Shown in pieces: positions 34,722 through 42,811 of a DNA stretch of 64,000 nt. Below the pieces are notes generated by a model. It made no database searches, had not been told where the DNA came from, and worked only from the letters and a program-made list of their open reading frames with translations. The DNA lies in NCBI RefSeq assembly GCF_947503375.1, contig NZ_CANNDQ010000003.1:124001-188000 (forward strand), written 5' to 3'. Position 1 is the stretch's first letter, and every line of letters begins with the position of its first letter. The DNA is from an uncultured Psychroserpens sp. (GTDB lineage Bacteria; Bacteroidota; Bacteroidia; Flavobacteriales; Flavobacteriaceae). The position numbers were made by a program, and so were the translations under genes.

Positions 34722-35195
34722 ATGAGTAAAGTATCTTATTATACTGCTGAAGGATTAAAAAAGTTAAGAGATGAGTTAAGACAACTCAAAGATATCGAGC
34801 GTCCAAAGGCATCTCAGGCCATAGCTGAAGCTAGAGATAAAGGTGATTTAAGTGAAAATGCAGAGTATGATGCCGCTAAAGAGGCACAAGGATTATTAGA
34901 GATGAAGATTTCAAAACTTGAGGAAACATTATCTGGAGCTCGTTTAATTGATGAATCACAATTAGATAACTCTAAAGTATTGGTGTTATCTAAAGTGAAG
35001 ATAAAAAACCAAACCAATGGAATGGAAGTGACCTACACTTTAGTTGCTGATGGTGAAGCAGATTTAGCTTCAGGTAAGATTTCTGTGAATTCACCTATAG
35101 GAAAAGGGTTATTAGGAAAATCTGTTGGAGAAGTTGCTGAGGTGCAAGTGCCTAATGGGATAATGAAATTTGATATTATAGAGATCAGTAGATAG
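34722..35195 (+). CDS. greA: Transcription elongation factor GreA
   Basis: Stimulates transcript cleavage by backtracked RNA polymerase. The N-terminal coiled coil carries the acidic tip motif GDLSENAEYDAAKEAQG, and the C-terminal FKBP-like domain holds VTYTLVADGEADLASGKIS and GKSVGEVAEVQVP. Length of 157 is standard. The gene is followed by a terminator and then a HIT gene. Its leader contains a terminator-like hairpin; in E. coli greA also has a leader terminator involved in autocontrol, so a similar logic is possible here. Confidence 0.96.
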   Translation: MSKVSYYTAEGLKKLRDELRQLKDIERPKASQAIAEARDKGDLSENAEYDAAKEAQGLLEMKISKLEETLSGARLIDESQLDNSKVLVLSKVKIKNQTNGMEVTYTLVADGEADLASGKISVNSPIGKGLLGKSVGEVAEVQVPNGIMKFDIIEISR

Positions 35196-35252
35196 ATTTT
35201 GATTTGAGACCGTATTTGTCTTTAAAGCATCTACTTAATTATATATTCAGAT

Positions 35253-35283
35253 AAAAGATTCCTCATCTAAAGGAATCTTTTTT
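35253..35283 (+). terminator. Intrinsic terminator after greA
   Basis: Stem AAAAGATTCCT/AGGAATCTTTT with a seven-base loop and a T tract. It ends 30 bases before the HIT gene. Confidence 0.85.
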
Positions 35284-35312
35284 ATCTTTATAGAGACTCT
35301 AATAAAGATACC

Positions 35313-35702
35313 ATGGCATCAATATTCACAAAAATCATCACTGGTGAAATTCCTTGTTACAAAGTTGCCGAAACCCAAGATTACTTAGCTTTTTTAGATA
35401 TTAATCCAAATGCTAAAGGTCACACACTATGTATTCCTAAAAAAGAAGTAGATAAAATATTTGATCTTGATGAAGCGTCTTATCATGGCTTATTAGAATT
35501 TTCTCGTCAAGTAGCCATAGCTATAGAAAAAGCAGTTCTATGCAAACGTGTTGGTATGACTGTTATCGGTTTAGAAGTTCCACATGCACATGTGCACTTG
35601 ATTCCTCTTAATACTATGGAGGATGCACGTTTCTTAAATAAAGTAAGTTTAGAAAAAGAAGAGTTTGACGCTATAGCAGTTAGAATTGCATCGTTTTTGT
35701 AG
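35313..35702 (+). CDS. HIT-family nucleotide hydrolase/transferase
   Basis: A histidine-triad protein that acts on nucleotide conjugates such as AMP-lysine. It begins ASIFTKIITGEIPCYKVAE, has AFLDINPNAKGHTLCIPKKE, and carries the triad as VPHAHVHLIPL. Length of 129 is typical of HinT/YcfF types. The Tyr-Thr form of AlwHit-like enzymes is not evident. It follows greA closely on the same strand but after a terminator. Its stop abuts the convergent zinc-ribbon gene. Confidence 0.93.
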   Translation: MASIFTKIITGEIPCYKVAETQDYLAFLDINPNAKGHTLCIPKKEVDKIFDLDEASYHGLLEFSRQVAIAIEKAVLCKRVGMTVIGLEVPHAHVHLIPLNTMEDARFLNKVSLEKEEFDAIAVRIASFL

Positions 35703-36059
35703 TTAGAACGAAAGTATTCCAGTTATAAAAAGTAAAATCACAACAAGCAGAATAGCATCAAGTAGTATAACTACCCAAGCCAGTTGTTTTAATTTTAAAG
35801 ATTTGGGTTTAGGATTTATGGCTCGTTCTTGATAAGCTACCACTTGCTCAATATCATCAGTCCATCTTACAGGAAAAATAGTGGTATGGCATGTGTGGCA
35901 ATACATTTCGTTTTTGGTCTCTTCTGTAATTGCTTTGTAGAATGCATTTTCAACAAATTTTTGCTTAAAAGTTAGTTCTAAACCTTCATTAGAGTAACAC
36001 TCAGGACAATTGTTATTAAGCCTTACTTCCTTTAACGTAAAATATTGTTGTTTTTTCAT
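35703..36059 (-). CDS. Small zinc-ribbon membrane protein, unknown
   Basis: A 118-residue protein with two CxxC-type pairs (NNCPECYSN near residue 18 and YCHTCHTT near 54) forming a probable zinc ribbon. A C-terminal membrane segment (about 93-115, LAWVVILLDAILLVVILLFI) anchors it with the ribbon in the cytoplasm. It lies ten bases downstream of a sensor-kinase gene on the same strand, so it is probably co-transcribed with it. No named family is recognised. Confidence 0.8.
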   Translation of the reverse strand: MKKQQYFTLKEVRLNNNCPECYSNEGLELTFKQKFVENAFYKAITEETKNEMYCHTCHTTIFPVRWTDDIEQVVAYQERAINPKPKSLKLKQLAWVVILLDAILLVVILLFITGILSF

Positions 36060-36069
36060 GATTATTAAA

Positions 36070-37233
36070 TCAAGATAGTAATTTTAATGAAATTTGCATT
36101 GTAGTTCCTTTTCCAATTTCAGAATGGAGAACTTTAATTTTTCCGTTGTGATAATCTTCTATAATTCGTTTAGCTAAAGAAAGACCCAATCCCCAACCAC
36201 GCTTTTTTGTGGTATAACCTGGTTGGAAAATAGCATTGTAGTTTTGTTTTGAAATTCCTTTCCCAGTGTCTTGAACAGTAATTTTCACATATTTATCATC
36301 ATTGGTAATGGCAAGCTTCAATGTGCCTTTACCTTTCATAGCATCAATGGCATTTTTTACTAAATTTTCAATAGTCCAGCTATACAATTGTTGATTGAGA
36401 TTTACGTACAGATTGTGGTTTGGAGAGGTGATTTCAAAATCAATTAATTTTGAAGATCTAGTTTTAAGGTACTCAAAAGAATCTATGGTTTCTTTAACAA
36501 TATCTGTTTTCCCTAACGTAGGCACAGATCCAATTTTACTAAAACGATCTGTTATGGTTTGTAATCTCGAAATATCTTTTTCAATTTCTATTAGGTATTC
36601 GGGATTAACCCTCTCATTTCTTAAAATTTCGGTCCAACCTACAAGTGATGATAACGGCGTGCCAATTTGATGGGCTGTTTCTTTAGCCATACCAGTCCAG
36701 AGTTTATTCTGGTCGGCAGTTTTTGCACTTTTGTAAAAGAAGTAAGCTACAGCTGCAAATAAAAATATAATTAAAAGTAAGGCTAAAGGGTAGTATTTTA
36801 ATTTATTCAAAAGTGGAGAATTACCATAATATAATATGCTAGTTTGATGGTCTAGATAATCGGTTTGAATGGGTTGGTTTTCAGCTTCGAGTTTTAAAAT
36901 AAGGCTTTTAAGATAAGTAGAATCTTTGATTTTTTCTTCATCTAGATTTCTTGAGCTAATCACATTATGAAGTGAATCAACCAAAAGCATAGGTGTTGTT
37001 ACAGTTGAGTCTATAACAATATGTTCAGCAACGGGATTTATCTCTGCATCGCTTTCAAAAAAGTTTTTAGAATATTCGCTGAAAGCAAACGTCCAATTTT
37101 CCATTTTGGTTCGCTCTTCAGCTTTAAAATGTTGAAAAAACGTATAGGTATTCCAGAGAATTAACGAAATGATTATAAACGATGTCGCTATAATGCTCCA
37201 ACGCTTCATATTTCGGTTTATGGTAAGTGCCAT
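36070..37233 (-). CDS. Orphan sensor histidine kinase
   Basis: A membrane-bound kinase for an unknown signal. Two hydrophobic segments (about 12-30 and 145-168) enclose a periplasmic sensor of about 115 residues. The H-box is AKETAHQIGTPLSSLVGW, with the phosphorylated His as HQIGTP. The N-box is ENLVKNAIDAMKGKG, and the ATP lid has VQDTGKGI and KRGWGLGLSLAKRII. An alternative ATG eight codons in (37209) is possible. No response regulator is in the window; the only partner is the zinc-ribbon membrane gene downstream. Confidence 0.93.
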   Translation of the reverse strand: MALTINRNMKRWSIIATSFIIISLILWNTYTFFQHFKAEERTKMENWTFAFSEYSKNFFESDAEINPVAEHIVIDSTVTTPMLLVDSLHNVISSRNLDEEKIKDSTYLKSLILKLEAENQPIQTDYLDHQTSILYYGNSPLLNKLKYYPLALLLIIFLFAAVAYFFYKSAKTADQNKLWTGMAKETAHQIGTPLSSLVGWTEILRNERVNPEYLIEIEKDISRLQTITDRFSKIGSVPTLGKTDIVKETIDSFEYLKTRSSKLIDFEITSPNHNLYVNLNQQLYSWTIENLVKNAIDAMKGKGTLKLAITNDDKYVKITVQDTGKGISKQNYNAIFQPGYTTKKRGWGLGLSLAKRIIEDYHNGKIKVLHSEIGKGTTMQISLKLLS

Positions 37234-37328
37234 TAACTATAATTTTGAATCTTAAATATAAAGGATTTATGTTAATAATATTGTGTTCTGATGTGGTGAA
37301 TTCATTTTTATAACATTTACAATATGGT

Positions 37329-37336
37329 TACATTTG
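37329..37336 (+). promoter_or_regulatory. -7 promoter box before the flavin reductase gene
   Basis: TACATTTG followed by C fits TAnnTTTG, 51 bases before the ATG at 37388. No -33 TTG is seen. Confidence 0.4.
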
Positions 37337-37387
37337 CATTTCAATATCTTGAAATGTTTGTATTTAAGAGAAGAAACATGATCAGAA

Positions 37388-38257
37388 ATGGCATCCTTTA
37401 ATCCAAAAGACATATCAACAGGGCGACTACATGGATACTTGCTAAGTGCAGTAGCTCCCAGACCTATCGCTTTTGCTAGTACATTGGACCTTGAAGGAAA
37501 CCCCAATTTATCACCTTTTAGTTTTTTCAATGTATTTAGTGCTAATCCACCAATACTAATATTCTCGCCAGCAAGACGCGTGAGAAATAATACTACGAAG
37601 CATACCTTAGAAAATGCTGAAGCAACAAAAGAGGTCGTAATTAATGTGGTGAACTATGATATTGTGCAACAAATGTCGTTAAGTAGTACTGAGTACCCAA
37701 AAGGCGTGAATGAGTTTAAAAAATCAGGTCTAACGATGTTAGAGTCTGATACAGTAAAACCATATCGAGTTGCGGAGTCACCTGTTCAGTTTGAGTGTAA
37801 AGTAAACGATATCATAAAACTTGGAAATGAAGGAGGTGCTGGAAATTTGATCATCTGTGAGGTGCTAAAGTTGCATATCGACGATTCTGTTTTAGACGAC
37901 AAGCAAACTATAGTTCAAGAAAAATTAGATTTGGTAGCCAGAGCAGGTGGGAGTTATTACAATAGAGCAAAAAAAGGATTTTTTGAAATTCCAAAGCCTA
38001 TTTCTACTTTAGGAATTGGTGTTGATGCAATGCCTTCAACTGTTAGGAACAGTATGATTCTAACAGGGAATGATTTAGGAATGTTGGGCAATGTAGAAGT
38101 CCTACCAACAAAAGAGGATATAAACGAATTTATCAATACAGTAAGTGAGCGCTATCCTAATATAAAAGAAATGTCTCATCGTGAAAAGCATAAAATTGCC
38201 AGAAACTATTTAAGTTATGGAGACGTTGATAGTGCGTGGAAATTATTATTATCGTAA
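37388..38257 (+). CDS. Flavin reductase-like FMN-binding protein
   Basis: A split-barrel flavoprotein of the flavin reductase family. The flavin-binding N-terminal half has GYLLSAVAPRPIAFASTLD, NLSPFSFFNVFSANPPIL and RNNTTKHTLENAEAT. The middle has FECKVNDIIKLG and the C-terminal extension (about 200-289) contains YPNIKEMSHREKHKIARNYL. The 289-residue size is larger than minimal flavin reductases, as in DIM6/NTAB-type proteins. Substrate and partner are not indicated. It lies upstream of a DUF3127 gene by 42 bases. Confidence 0.88.
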   Translation: MASFNPKDISTGRLHGYLLSAVAPRPIAFASTLDLEGNPNLSPFSFFNVFSANPPILIFSPARRVRNNTTKHTLENAEATKEVVINVVNYDIVQQMSLSSTEYPKGVNEFKKSGLTMLESDTVKPYRVAESPVQFECKVNDIIKLGNEGGAGNLIICEVLKLHIDDSVLDDKQTIVQEKLDLVARAGGSYYNRAKKGFFEIPKPISTLGIGVDAMPSTVRNSMILTGNDLGMLGNVEVLPTKEDINEFINTVSERYPNIKEMSHREKHKIARNYLSYGDVDSAWKLLLS

Positions 38258-38299
38258 TATAGAAGAACAATCTAAAATTAAATATAAGTAAGAATAAAA

Positions 38300-38671
38300 A
38301 TGGAAGTACAAGGAAAAATCAAAATGATTGGCGAAACTCAAACGTTTGGAAGTAATGGGTTTAGAAAGAGAGAATTGGTAGTAACTACAGAAGAACAATA
38401 TCCACAACATATTTTGGTTGAATTTGTTCAAGACAAAACAGATTTGTTAAATAACTTTCAAGTTGGACAAAATGTAAAGGTTAATATTAATCTTAGAGGT
38501 AGAGAATGGGTGAATCCACAAGGTGAAACAAAATACTTTAACTCAGTACAAGGATGGAGAATAGAAGGTCTTCAAGCTGCGGCAGATAATATGCCACCAG
38601 TAGCACCAACTGAAGCATTTGAACCAGCAACTAATCTAAATGAAGAGGATCATGATGATCTTCCTTTCTAG
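38300..38671 (+). CDS. DUF3127 OB-fold-like protein with an SSB-type acidic tail
   Basis: A 123-residue protein of DUF3127. The N-terminal domain (about 1-95) shows OB-like strands: EVQGKIKMIGETQTFG, HILVEFVQDKTDLL, NVKVNINLRGREWVNP and YFNSVQGWRIEGL. A short linker ends in EEDHDDLPF, nearly the same tip as the SSB in this window (DNDDLPF). The shared tip suggests docking to the same repair or replication proteins, or a role in nucleic acid binding. It precedes aat and is closed by a terminator. Confidence 0.85.
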   Translation: MEVQGKIKMIGETQTFGSNGFRKRELVVTTEEQYPQHILVEFVQDKTDLLNNFQVGQNVKVNINLRGREWVNPQGETKYFNSVQGWRIEGLQAAADNMPPVAPTEAFEPATNLNEEDHDDLPF

Positions 38672-38714
38672 AAATGCAAAAGCGCTGCTAATAAAGTTTC
38701 TTTATTAAGACATT

Positions 38715-38744
38715 AAAAACCTCAATAGAATTATTGAGGTTTTT
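38715..38744 (+). terminator. Intrinsic terminator after the DUF3127 gene
   Basis: A perfect 13-bp stem AAAAACCTCAATA with its complement and a GAAT loop, followed by T residues. It lies 29 bases before aat. Confidence 0.88.
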
Positions 38745-38772
38745 TAATTTAAAAACAATATACTACAGTGCT

Positions 38773-39399
38773 ATGAGATTTTTAACAAAAGACATTATAT
38801 TTCCTGAGGTCTCTGAGGCTTCAAGAGAAGGCTTACTTGCAGTTGGAGGCGATTTGTCACTCAAACGGTTAATACTAGCCTACGAAAGTGGAATTTTCCC
38901 ATGGTTTGATGTTGAAGAACCTATATTATGGTGGTCACCTGACCCACGTTTTGTATTGTTTCCAGAAAAATTAAAAATCTCAAAGAGTATGAAGCAAGTT
39001 CTACGAAATAATGATTTTAAGGTCACTATTAATAAAGCTTTTGAAGCAGTAATTAATAACTGTTCAAAAATTAAGAGAGATGGCCAGCAAGGCACATGGA
39101 TTACTGATAACCTAAAAGAAGCTTATATCAAACTACATAAGAAAGGTTTTGCCAAGTCAATTGAAGTTTGGCTGGGTGATGATCTGGTTGGTGGATTGTA
39201 TGGTGTAGATATCAATAATGGTGTGTTTTGTGGTGAGAGTATGTTCAGTAAAGTAAGTAATGCAAGCAAAGTAGGGTTTATTACATTTGTTCAAAACGCA
39301 AACTATAAATTAATAGACTGTCAAGTCTATACCAATCACCTAGAGAGTTTAGGTGCTGAAGACATTTCTAGAGCTGAATTTTTAACGTTTTTAAATTAA
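38773..39399 (+). CDS. aat: Leucyl/phenylalanyl-tRNA-protein transferase
   Basis: Adds Leu or Phe to proteins with basic N-termini, marking them for ClpAP (the N-degron pathway). Typical motifs are EGLLAVGGDLSLKRLILAY, GIFPWFDVEEPILWWSPDPR and GTWITDNLKEAYIKLHKKG, then VGGLYGVDINNGVFCGESMFS. The start is the ATG at 38773 (MRFLTKD, 208 codons); the TTG at 38734 lies inside the preceding terminator and is rejected. The last bases overlap the stop of the convergent DUF2490 gene. Confidence 0.94.
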   Translation: MRFLTKDIIFPEVSEASREGLLAVGGDLSLKRLILAYESGIFPWFDVEEPILWWSPDPRFVLFPEKLKISKSMKQVLRNNDFKVTINKAFEAVINNCSKIKRDGQQGTWITDNLKEAYIKLHKKGFAKSIEVWLGDDLVGGLYGVDINNGVFCGESMFSKVSNASKVGFITFVQNANYKLIDCQVYTNHLESLGAEDISRAEFLTFLN

Positions 39400-40079
39400 A
39401 TCTTTAACTCTATTGATGTGTTGAAGAACAGTGTCTCTTCAGTTGTAATATTTAACCTATCCAATCTGAGCTCTAACCCTAGCTCTATATTCAAATCATC
39501 AGATAAAAGCATACCAATAGAGGGAGAAAGACGATATTCAATTTCAGGTTTGAATGAATGCGCGCTCGTAAATAACCCTTCGTTTGAAACAATAAAATAA
39601 GTTTCACCTACATCTAGTTTTAAACCTTGTAAGGGAACATCTAATGCCAGTCTATATCTAAATCGAAATGCAGTAAAAGAATCATAGAATCGCTGTTCGC
39701 TTCTAAAACGATGACCAAAACGTAAAGTTTTGAAAATAGATTTTTTATTGAACTGTTGGGTGAGTCTAATCTCGTTGCTTGAGTCTTCAAAAGCACCTCG
39801 ATTTCTATACATCAAACCAAGAGCTACACTACTCTTTAAATTCAGTTTTAACGTAGAGAAGTGAGCAATTTGAATTTGCCTAGTCTTATATAAAAGCTCA
39901 TTATTTGTATAAATGAAAGCACGTGTGCTTAATTCAAAATTAGTACTGTAAGTGTTATTGAAGTTACGCCTTAAAGCAAACGCATTTTCACTGAATACTT
40001 CAGTATCATTCTGAGCATTAACACCAACAGATACAAACAAAAAAACAAAGCTGATGACTTTAGTACATAATGTATTCAT
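39396..40079 (-). CDS. DUF2490 outer-membrane barrel protein
   Basis: A 227-residue exported protein. The signal peptide ends SVGVNAQ. The rest is a regular series of amphipathic strands, with RLTQQFNKKSIFKTLRFGHRFRSEQRF and FRFRYRLALDVPLQG as the family core, ending in the strand NTSIELKI. A small outer-membrane barrel is likely. The start overlaps the end of the PepSY-like gene by 20 bases, so tag, the PepSY-like gene and this gene form a tightly packed leftward unit. Function is unknown. Confidence 0.85.
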   Translation of the reverse strand: MNTLCTKVISFVFLFVSVGVNAQNDTEVFSENAFALRRNFNNTYSTNFELSTRAFIYTNNELLYKTRQIQIAHFSTLKLNLKSSVALGLMYRNRGAFEDSSNEIRLTQQFNKKSIFKTLRFGHRFRSEQRFYDSFTAFRFRYRLALDVPLQGLKLDVGETYFIVSNEGLFTSAHSFKPEIEYRLSPSIGMLLSDDLNIELGLELRLDRLNITTEETLFFNTSIELKI

Positions 40080-40647
40080 AACTGTCTTGTTGTAATACTC
40101 TTGCGTTTAAAAACTTGCCGTTGGAGTTAAAAGTCATTTCTTTAATAACCCATATTTTGGCTGACTTTAAAGCGACAATAACCTCATAATTTGAAGAAAG
40201 TTCATCTCTTTGCTCCAAGATTGAACTCAAAAACTGAGTTTCCAAAACAGTTTCAGAATAGTTGTATTGTTCTTGGATTTTAATGATCTCATATGAGTCT
40301 GAATTGCCATCTAGATATGATTTTATATGCGATTTTATAGTAGTGCTCAGTTCTTTTTCTTTCACTAAAATTTCAATGTCTTCTATAGAGCCTTTATTAT
40401 TAAATTCAACACTAAACCAATTTCCTCGATACTTAAATTTACTTTCAAAACTCAATTTATCACCATCAGTTTCTCTGTAATGTCTAATTCGCTTAGCTTT
40501 TTCAGGTATTTTACTTAATGTAGCTTTAGCTTTTTCAGGAAATTCAGTTAATTGTATTCTCGATTCTTTTTCATTTTTGGTTTGGGCAAAACTATTTACC
40601 ACAAAGAGGAATGTTATTAAAAGGGAAACCGAATTAAACTTCATCAT
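40060..40647 (-). CDS. Exported PepSY-like (BLIP-like) protein
   Basis: A secreted protein of about 195 residues. I chose the ATG at 40647, giving MMKFNSVSLLITFLFVVNSFAQ as signal; the open frame extends upstream, but that part lies inside tag. The mature domain begins RIQLTEFPEKAKATLSKI and has YRETDGDKLSFESKFKYRG then FSVEFNNKGSIEDIEI, which fits the PepSY-like domain of Bacteroidota. It overlaps tag at its start and the DUF2490 gene at its end. Function is unknown, but periplasmic binding is likely. Confidence 0.8.
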   Translation of the reverse strand: MMKFNSVSLLITFLFVVNSFAQTKNEKESRIQLTEFPEKAKATLSKIPEKAKRIRHYRETDGDKLSFESKFKYRGNWFSVEFNNKGSIEDIEILVKEKELSTTIKSHIKSYLDGNSDSYEIIKIQEQYNYSETVLETQFLSSILEQRDELSSNYEVIVALKSAKIWVIKEMTFNSNGKFLNARVLQQDSYEYIMY

Positions 40648-41197
40648 ATCGAAAACAATTTGTTTCATGATCATTAACCATTCCAGTAGCTTGCATATGA
40701 GCATATACTACTGTAGTTCCTACGAATTTAAAACCACGTTTTTTCAAATCTTTGCTAATGGTATCACTCAAAGGAGTATTGGCTGGAGCATTTCGGTAAT
40801 CTCTAAATGTGTTTTTAATAGGGACACCATTTACAAAATTCCAAATATATTTTGAAAATGAACCAAATTCTTCTTGAACTTTCATGAATGCTTGTGCATT
40901 AGTGACGGTAGCATTTACTTTGAGCTTATTTCTAATAATACCTGCATCTTGAAGTAAATCGTCAATTTTTTTTTGATCGTATTTGGCTATTTTTTTATAA
41001 TCGAAATGGTCAAATGCTTTCCTGAAATTTTCACGTTTTCTCAAAACAGTGATCCAACTTAAACCAGCTTGAAAGGTTTCTAAAATCAAAAATTCAAACA
41101 GTGTATGGTCATCTTTTACAGGAACGCCCCATTCGTTATCGTGATAAGTTTCGTAAAGAGTATCGCCTACGCACCATCCGCATCTATGTTTTTCCAT
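40634..41197 (-). CDS. tag: DNA-3-methyladenine glycosylase I
   Basis: Excises 3-methyladenine from alkylated DNA. The helix-hairpin-helix fold and zinc-snap ligands are visible: Cys and His at the N-terminus (HRCGWCVGDTLYETYHDNEWG) with His and Cys at the C-terminus (YAHMQATGMVNDHETNCF). The substrate pocket region has FEFLILETFQAGLSWITVL. Length of 187 is standard. It is the first gene of a leftward unit with the PepSY-like and DUF2490 genes. Confidence 0.95.
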   Translation of the reverse strand: MEKHRCGWCVGDTLYETYHDNEWGVPVKDDHTLFEFLILETFQAGLSWITVLRKRENFRKAFDHFDYKKIAKYDQKKIDDLLQDAGIIRNKLKVNATVTNAQAFMKVQEEFGSFSKYIWNFVNGVPIKNTFRDYRNAPANTPLSDTISKDLKKRGFKFVGTTVVYAHMQATGMVNDHETNCFRYDEV

Positions 41198-41351
41198 AAT
41201 AAAGTATATTGAAGTTTAAAAATAGTAAGTTTTTGATTAATAATTCGTCTTAGTGATTGGTTAAAGAACAATTAATAATGATTTTATGATTTTAATCATT
41301 TCTCATTGAATTTTGTTACCCTAAATTGCAGACTCAAATAATAGGATCACG

Positions 41352-41963
41352 TTGAAAAACATATCGATAAAAAGCATTATAAATGATAGCTTGAAAAAGG
41401 CAATTTCTTATCAAGACTATCGCATTTTAGTACACCAATTAGTGTTAGAAGGGTCTACCTCAGGTAATGAAAAAACCGAAGCTCTAATCAATTATACCAT
41501 GCTCAACGATAGGCGAATGAAGCGTTGGGATAAAACGGTAAAGCTTACTGAAGACGTTAAAGAAAAAGTTTCTGGTTATCATAAACCCATTACTTGGTTG
41601 GTTATTACTGAAAGTTGGTGTGGTGATGCAGCACATGTTATTCCTGTACTTAATAAAGTTGCAGCACTTTCAGATTATATTGACTTAAAGCTTGTCTTTA
41701 GAGATGAAAATGATGAGCTTATGTCTCAATTTCTAACCAATGGCGGACGAGCAATTGCTAAGTTGATCATGATCGACAATACTAATCATGAAGTGATTAA
41801 TACATTTGGACCTAGACCTAGTGAAGCTACCAAAATGGTAAACAAATACAAGGCAAAGCATGGTAGTCTTACGCCAGAATTTAAAGAAGATTTACAAGTT
41901 TGGTATAATAAAGATAAAGGGCAGAACATTATTAGTGACCTAATGAATCTTTTAGGAGTTTAG
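41352..41963 (+). CDS. Thioredoxin-fold protein with WCGD in place of CxxC
   Basis: A 203-residue cytoplasmic protein with a thioredoxin-like core: ITWLVITESWCGDAAHVIPVLNKV is the active-site strand and helix, and AIAKLIMIDNTNHEVINTFG leads to the cis-Pro region near PRPSEA. The second cysteine of CxxC is replaced, so dithiol exchange is unlikely; a monothiol or binding role is possible. Similar proteins are common in Bacteroidota. The start is TTG at 41352 because no ATG is available before the conserved N-terminus. The stop overlaps the convergent TonB-like gene. Confidence 0.83.
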   Translation: MKNISIKSIINDSLKKAISYQDYRILVHQLVLEGSTSGNEKTEALINYTMLNDRRMKRWDKTVKLTEDVKEKVSGYHKPITWLVITESWCGDAAHVIPVLNKVAALSDYIDLKLVFRDENDELMSQFLTNGGRAIAKLIMIDNTNHEVINTFGPRPSEATKMVNKYKAKHGSLTPEFKEDLQVWYNKDKGQNIISDLMNLLGV

Positions 41964-42712
41964 TTTTTCCCTTTAAAATAATAGGTGATAGAGCCTATTT
42001 GACTTTTGGTGTTTGCATCTGAAGAAAAAACAGCATTTTTAGCGTATTCTAAAGCGTGGTCTATTAAACATTGGTTGTTTGATGACGATGAAGAGTTAAT
42101 ATAAGTATCGGTAACTACGCCATTTGAATTTACAGTTATGTTTACTATGATTTTCCCAGTTACTTCACATAAGTAAACAGGAGGAGGAAGTTTTATTTTA
42201 TCTCTATTTCTCAGTGAAAACGACACGCTACTATTTCGGTTACCTTTGCTTTTTTCTTCCGATTTTTTAGGTGAATGCATAGCTAAAATATCTTTAGCCT
42301 TATTAAACGATTGACGTTCTTTTTCTTTTACAGCGTAAGCTTTGGAGTTATTATATGAAGTGTTTGAAGTAAGTATGTTATTTGGAGTCTCTGAAACGTC
42401 TTCAATAGATTCTTCTTGCTCTTGAGTAGTTTCATTAAGATCATCATCAGACATAGATTTAAAGTTTTTCATCATTTCTTTAAATTCTTCATCCTCATTG
42501 AAGGCTTGGTTAGTTTCGGCTTTAGCTTTCTCCATAGCCTCAAGAGCCTCAAGCTGTTTTAATTCTTCAATGGTTTGCGGCTCTATTTCATAATAATTTT
42601 CAGAAACAAATTGAGTGTGTTGTTTAATATGAAAACTAAACATAGTAAAAACTATCGTTCCAGAAATAAGTAACGTTATAAGCAATGCTTTATGTTTATG
42701 AATGAAGCTCAA
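41960..42712 (-). CDS. TonB-like energy transducer
   Basis: An inner-membrane protein that probably couples the proton gradient to outer-membrane receptors. One N-terminal membrane anchor (ALLITLLISGTIVFTMFSF) precedes a long charged periplasmic linker (about 35-160). A C-terminal TonB domain has LPPPVYLCEVTGKIIVNITVN and IDHALEYAKNAVF. The start is TTG at 42712, as the hydrophobic anchor begins within ten residues and no ATG is available. No exbB/exbD genes are adjacent. It could serve the receptors in this window, but that is conjecture. Confidence 0.82.
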   Translation of the reverse strand: MSFIHKHKALLITLLISGTIVFTMFSFHIKQHTQFVSENYYEIEPQTIEELKQLEALEAMEKAKAETNQAFNEDEEFKEMMKNFKSMSDDDLNETTQEQEESIEDVSETPNNILTSNTSYNNSKAYAVKEKERQSFNKAKDILAMHSPKKSEEKSKGNRNSSVSFSLRNRDKIKLPPPVYLCEVTGKIIVNITVNSNGVVTDTYINSSSSSNNQCLIDHALEYAKNAVFSSDANTKSQIGSITYYFKGKN

Positions 42713-42811
42713 ATAGGTTAATTTTTTAGTTATAGTTGGTATAATTATATACGTTAAAATATAAAAAATAGATTAAAAGGCTTTAATTTTAATTAGTATT
42801 AGCAGAAAACA

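Noticed and set aside
38734..38772. TTG-initiated extension of aat
   Set aside because: It lies within the terminator hairpin after DUF3127 and precedes the conserved start MRFLTKD.
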